Below, one piece after another: positions 63,618 to 64,000 of a stretch of 64,000 nucleotides of DNA. A program made the position numbers and the translations under genes. The DNA lies in contig OZ024759.1 in NCBI GenBank assembly GCA_964016885.1, forward strand, positions 3,244,285-3,308,284, read 5' to 3'. Source of the stretch: Eledone cirrhosa. Lineage: Eukaryota > Mollusca > Cephalopoda > Octopoda > Eledonidae. Position 1 is the stretch's first letter; the number at the start of each line of letters is the position of its first letter. The notes beneath the pieces were generated by a model, which saw only the letters and a program-made list of their open reading frames with translations, was not told the DNA's origin and did not search any database.

Positions 63618-64000
63618 CGGCTGGATGCCCTTCCTAACACCAACCACATTTACAGTTTGGGCTGGGAGGTTTTTACCGTGTTGCCTACACGGCCACATTA
63701 CAGCGTTGACTGTCTGGCGGGTTTTCTACAGCTGGATGCCCTTCCTAACACCAACCACATTTACAGTGTGGACTGGGAGGTTTTACCGTGTTGCCTACAC
63801 GGCCACATTACAGCGTGGACTGTCTGGCGGGTTTTCTACGGCTGGATGCCCTTCCTAACACCAACCACATTTACAGTGTGGACTGGGAGGTTTTTACCGT
63901 GTTGCCTACACGGCCACATTACAGCGTGGACTGTCTGGCGGGTTTTCTACGGCTGGATGCCCTTCCTAACACCAACCACATTTACAGTGTGGACTGGGAG

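Larger units (their letters stand above)
6668..64000 (+). repeat. Giant 111-bp satellite array (about 515 monomers), open at the right edge
   Basis: From 'ggactgtctggcgggttttc' onward the window is unbroken head-to-tail monomers, all in one orientation. The commonest unit is 111 bp and about 53% GC (for example 9661-9771). Main subtypes are: 111 bp with 'gtgtggactgggag' or 'gtgtgggctgggag'; 112 bp with 'gtgtggaactgggag' or 'gtgtggggctgggag'; 110 bp with 'catttagtgtggggttgcg'; and a rare 109-bp unit with 'cacattatgcgtgg'. Recurrent point variants (ctacggctgg/ctacagctgg, ggttttct/ggttatct, gactgtctgg/gactgactgg, accgtgttg/accgggttg, tgcccttcc/tgctcttcc/tgctattcc) mark higher-order duplications. 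I saw no inserted element, inversion or unique sequence. Two of three plus-strand frames are usually open because 111 is divisible by three, but 110- and 112-bp units shift frame often, so coding is not supported. Location (centromeric, pericentromeric or other) cannot be told. Confidence 0.97.

Noticed and set aside
6652..63858. Scores of long plus-strand open frames in the array, looking like a tandem-repeat protein family
   Set aside because: They are translations of the 111-bp satellite in two frames. Units of 110 and 112 bp shift frame throughout, stops appear at random, and no signal peptide, splice pattern or conserved frame supports a protein.
6668..64000. CRISPR array
   Set aside because: The repeats are directly adjacent and homologous over their full length with no unique spacers, and the sequence is plainly from an animal.
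6668..64000. RNA polymerase III promoter or tRNA head inside the monomer
   Set aside because: I could not find a B box of the form GGTTCRANNCC or a paired A box in the monomer; only the body of the parent repeat is present.
6668..64000. CENP-B box or telomeric repeat in the array
   Set aside because: No TTCG....CGGGA-type box and no TTAGGG runs were seen, so a centromere or telomere claim would be guesswork.

Overview
The window looks like nuclear DNA from a coleoid cephalopod (octopus, squid or cuttlefish). The grounds are two tRNA-related SINE copies of the kind I know from cephalopods (A box, B box, then a stretch around 'gataaaataaagtaccagt') and the start of the very abundant cephalopod interspersed repeat ('cgtttaacgtccg' ... 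'ctggatgcccttcctaac'). The species cannot be fixed from the sequence. I see no intact host gene, rRNA or tRNA gene.

The left flank (1-6567) is AT-rich and built almost entirely of mobile-element remains. In order it holds a complete-looking non-autonomous Helitron (220-1063) with a 37-bp minisatellite inside it, a SINE fragment, a small inverted-repeat element, a probable pogo/Tigger-like terminus, a 154-codon reading frame with five 15-residue repeats, two SINEs sharing a 3' tail, the broken 3' end of a non-LTR retrotransposon with an ATT-type tail, and a 957-bp foldback element with perfect 213-bp arms. A short transposon-like insert lies in the foldback's loop. Long TA-rich microsatellites follow.

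From about 6668 to the end of the window (57.3 kb, and running off the edge) everything is one uninterrupted head-to-tail satellite array with a basic monomer of 111 bp, about 515 copies. Length variants of 112, 110 and rarely 109 bp occur. The array starts directly inside a copy of the cephalopod interspersed repeat, and the whole monomer appears to come from the body of that element. The monomer itself looks like two diverged halves of 63 and 48 bp.

Over the monomer lies a nested set of higher-order tandem duplications, recognisable by shared rare variants at constant offsets: 1113, 4226, 3665/3669, 891, 5894 (with 778 nested inside), 1779, 2112, 667, 2555, 1336 and 4005 bp. The 5894-bp duplication is nearly perfect. 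This is the pattern expected from repeated unequal exchange or replication-based amplification. The many long open frames in the array follow from the 111-bp (37-codon) period and are not supported as genes.

The most interesting points are the SINE-like origin of a giant satellite, its multi-scale duplication history, the CpG-concentrated variant sites and the regularly placed 110-bp marker monomers.
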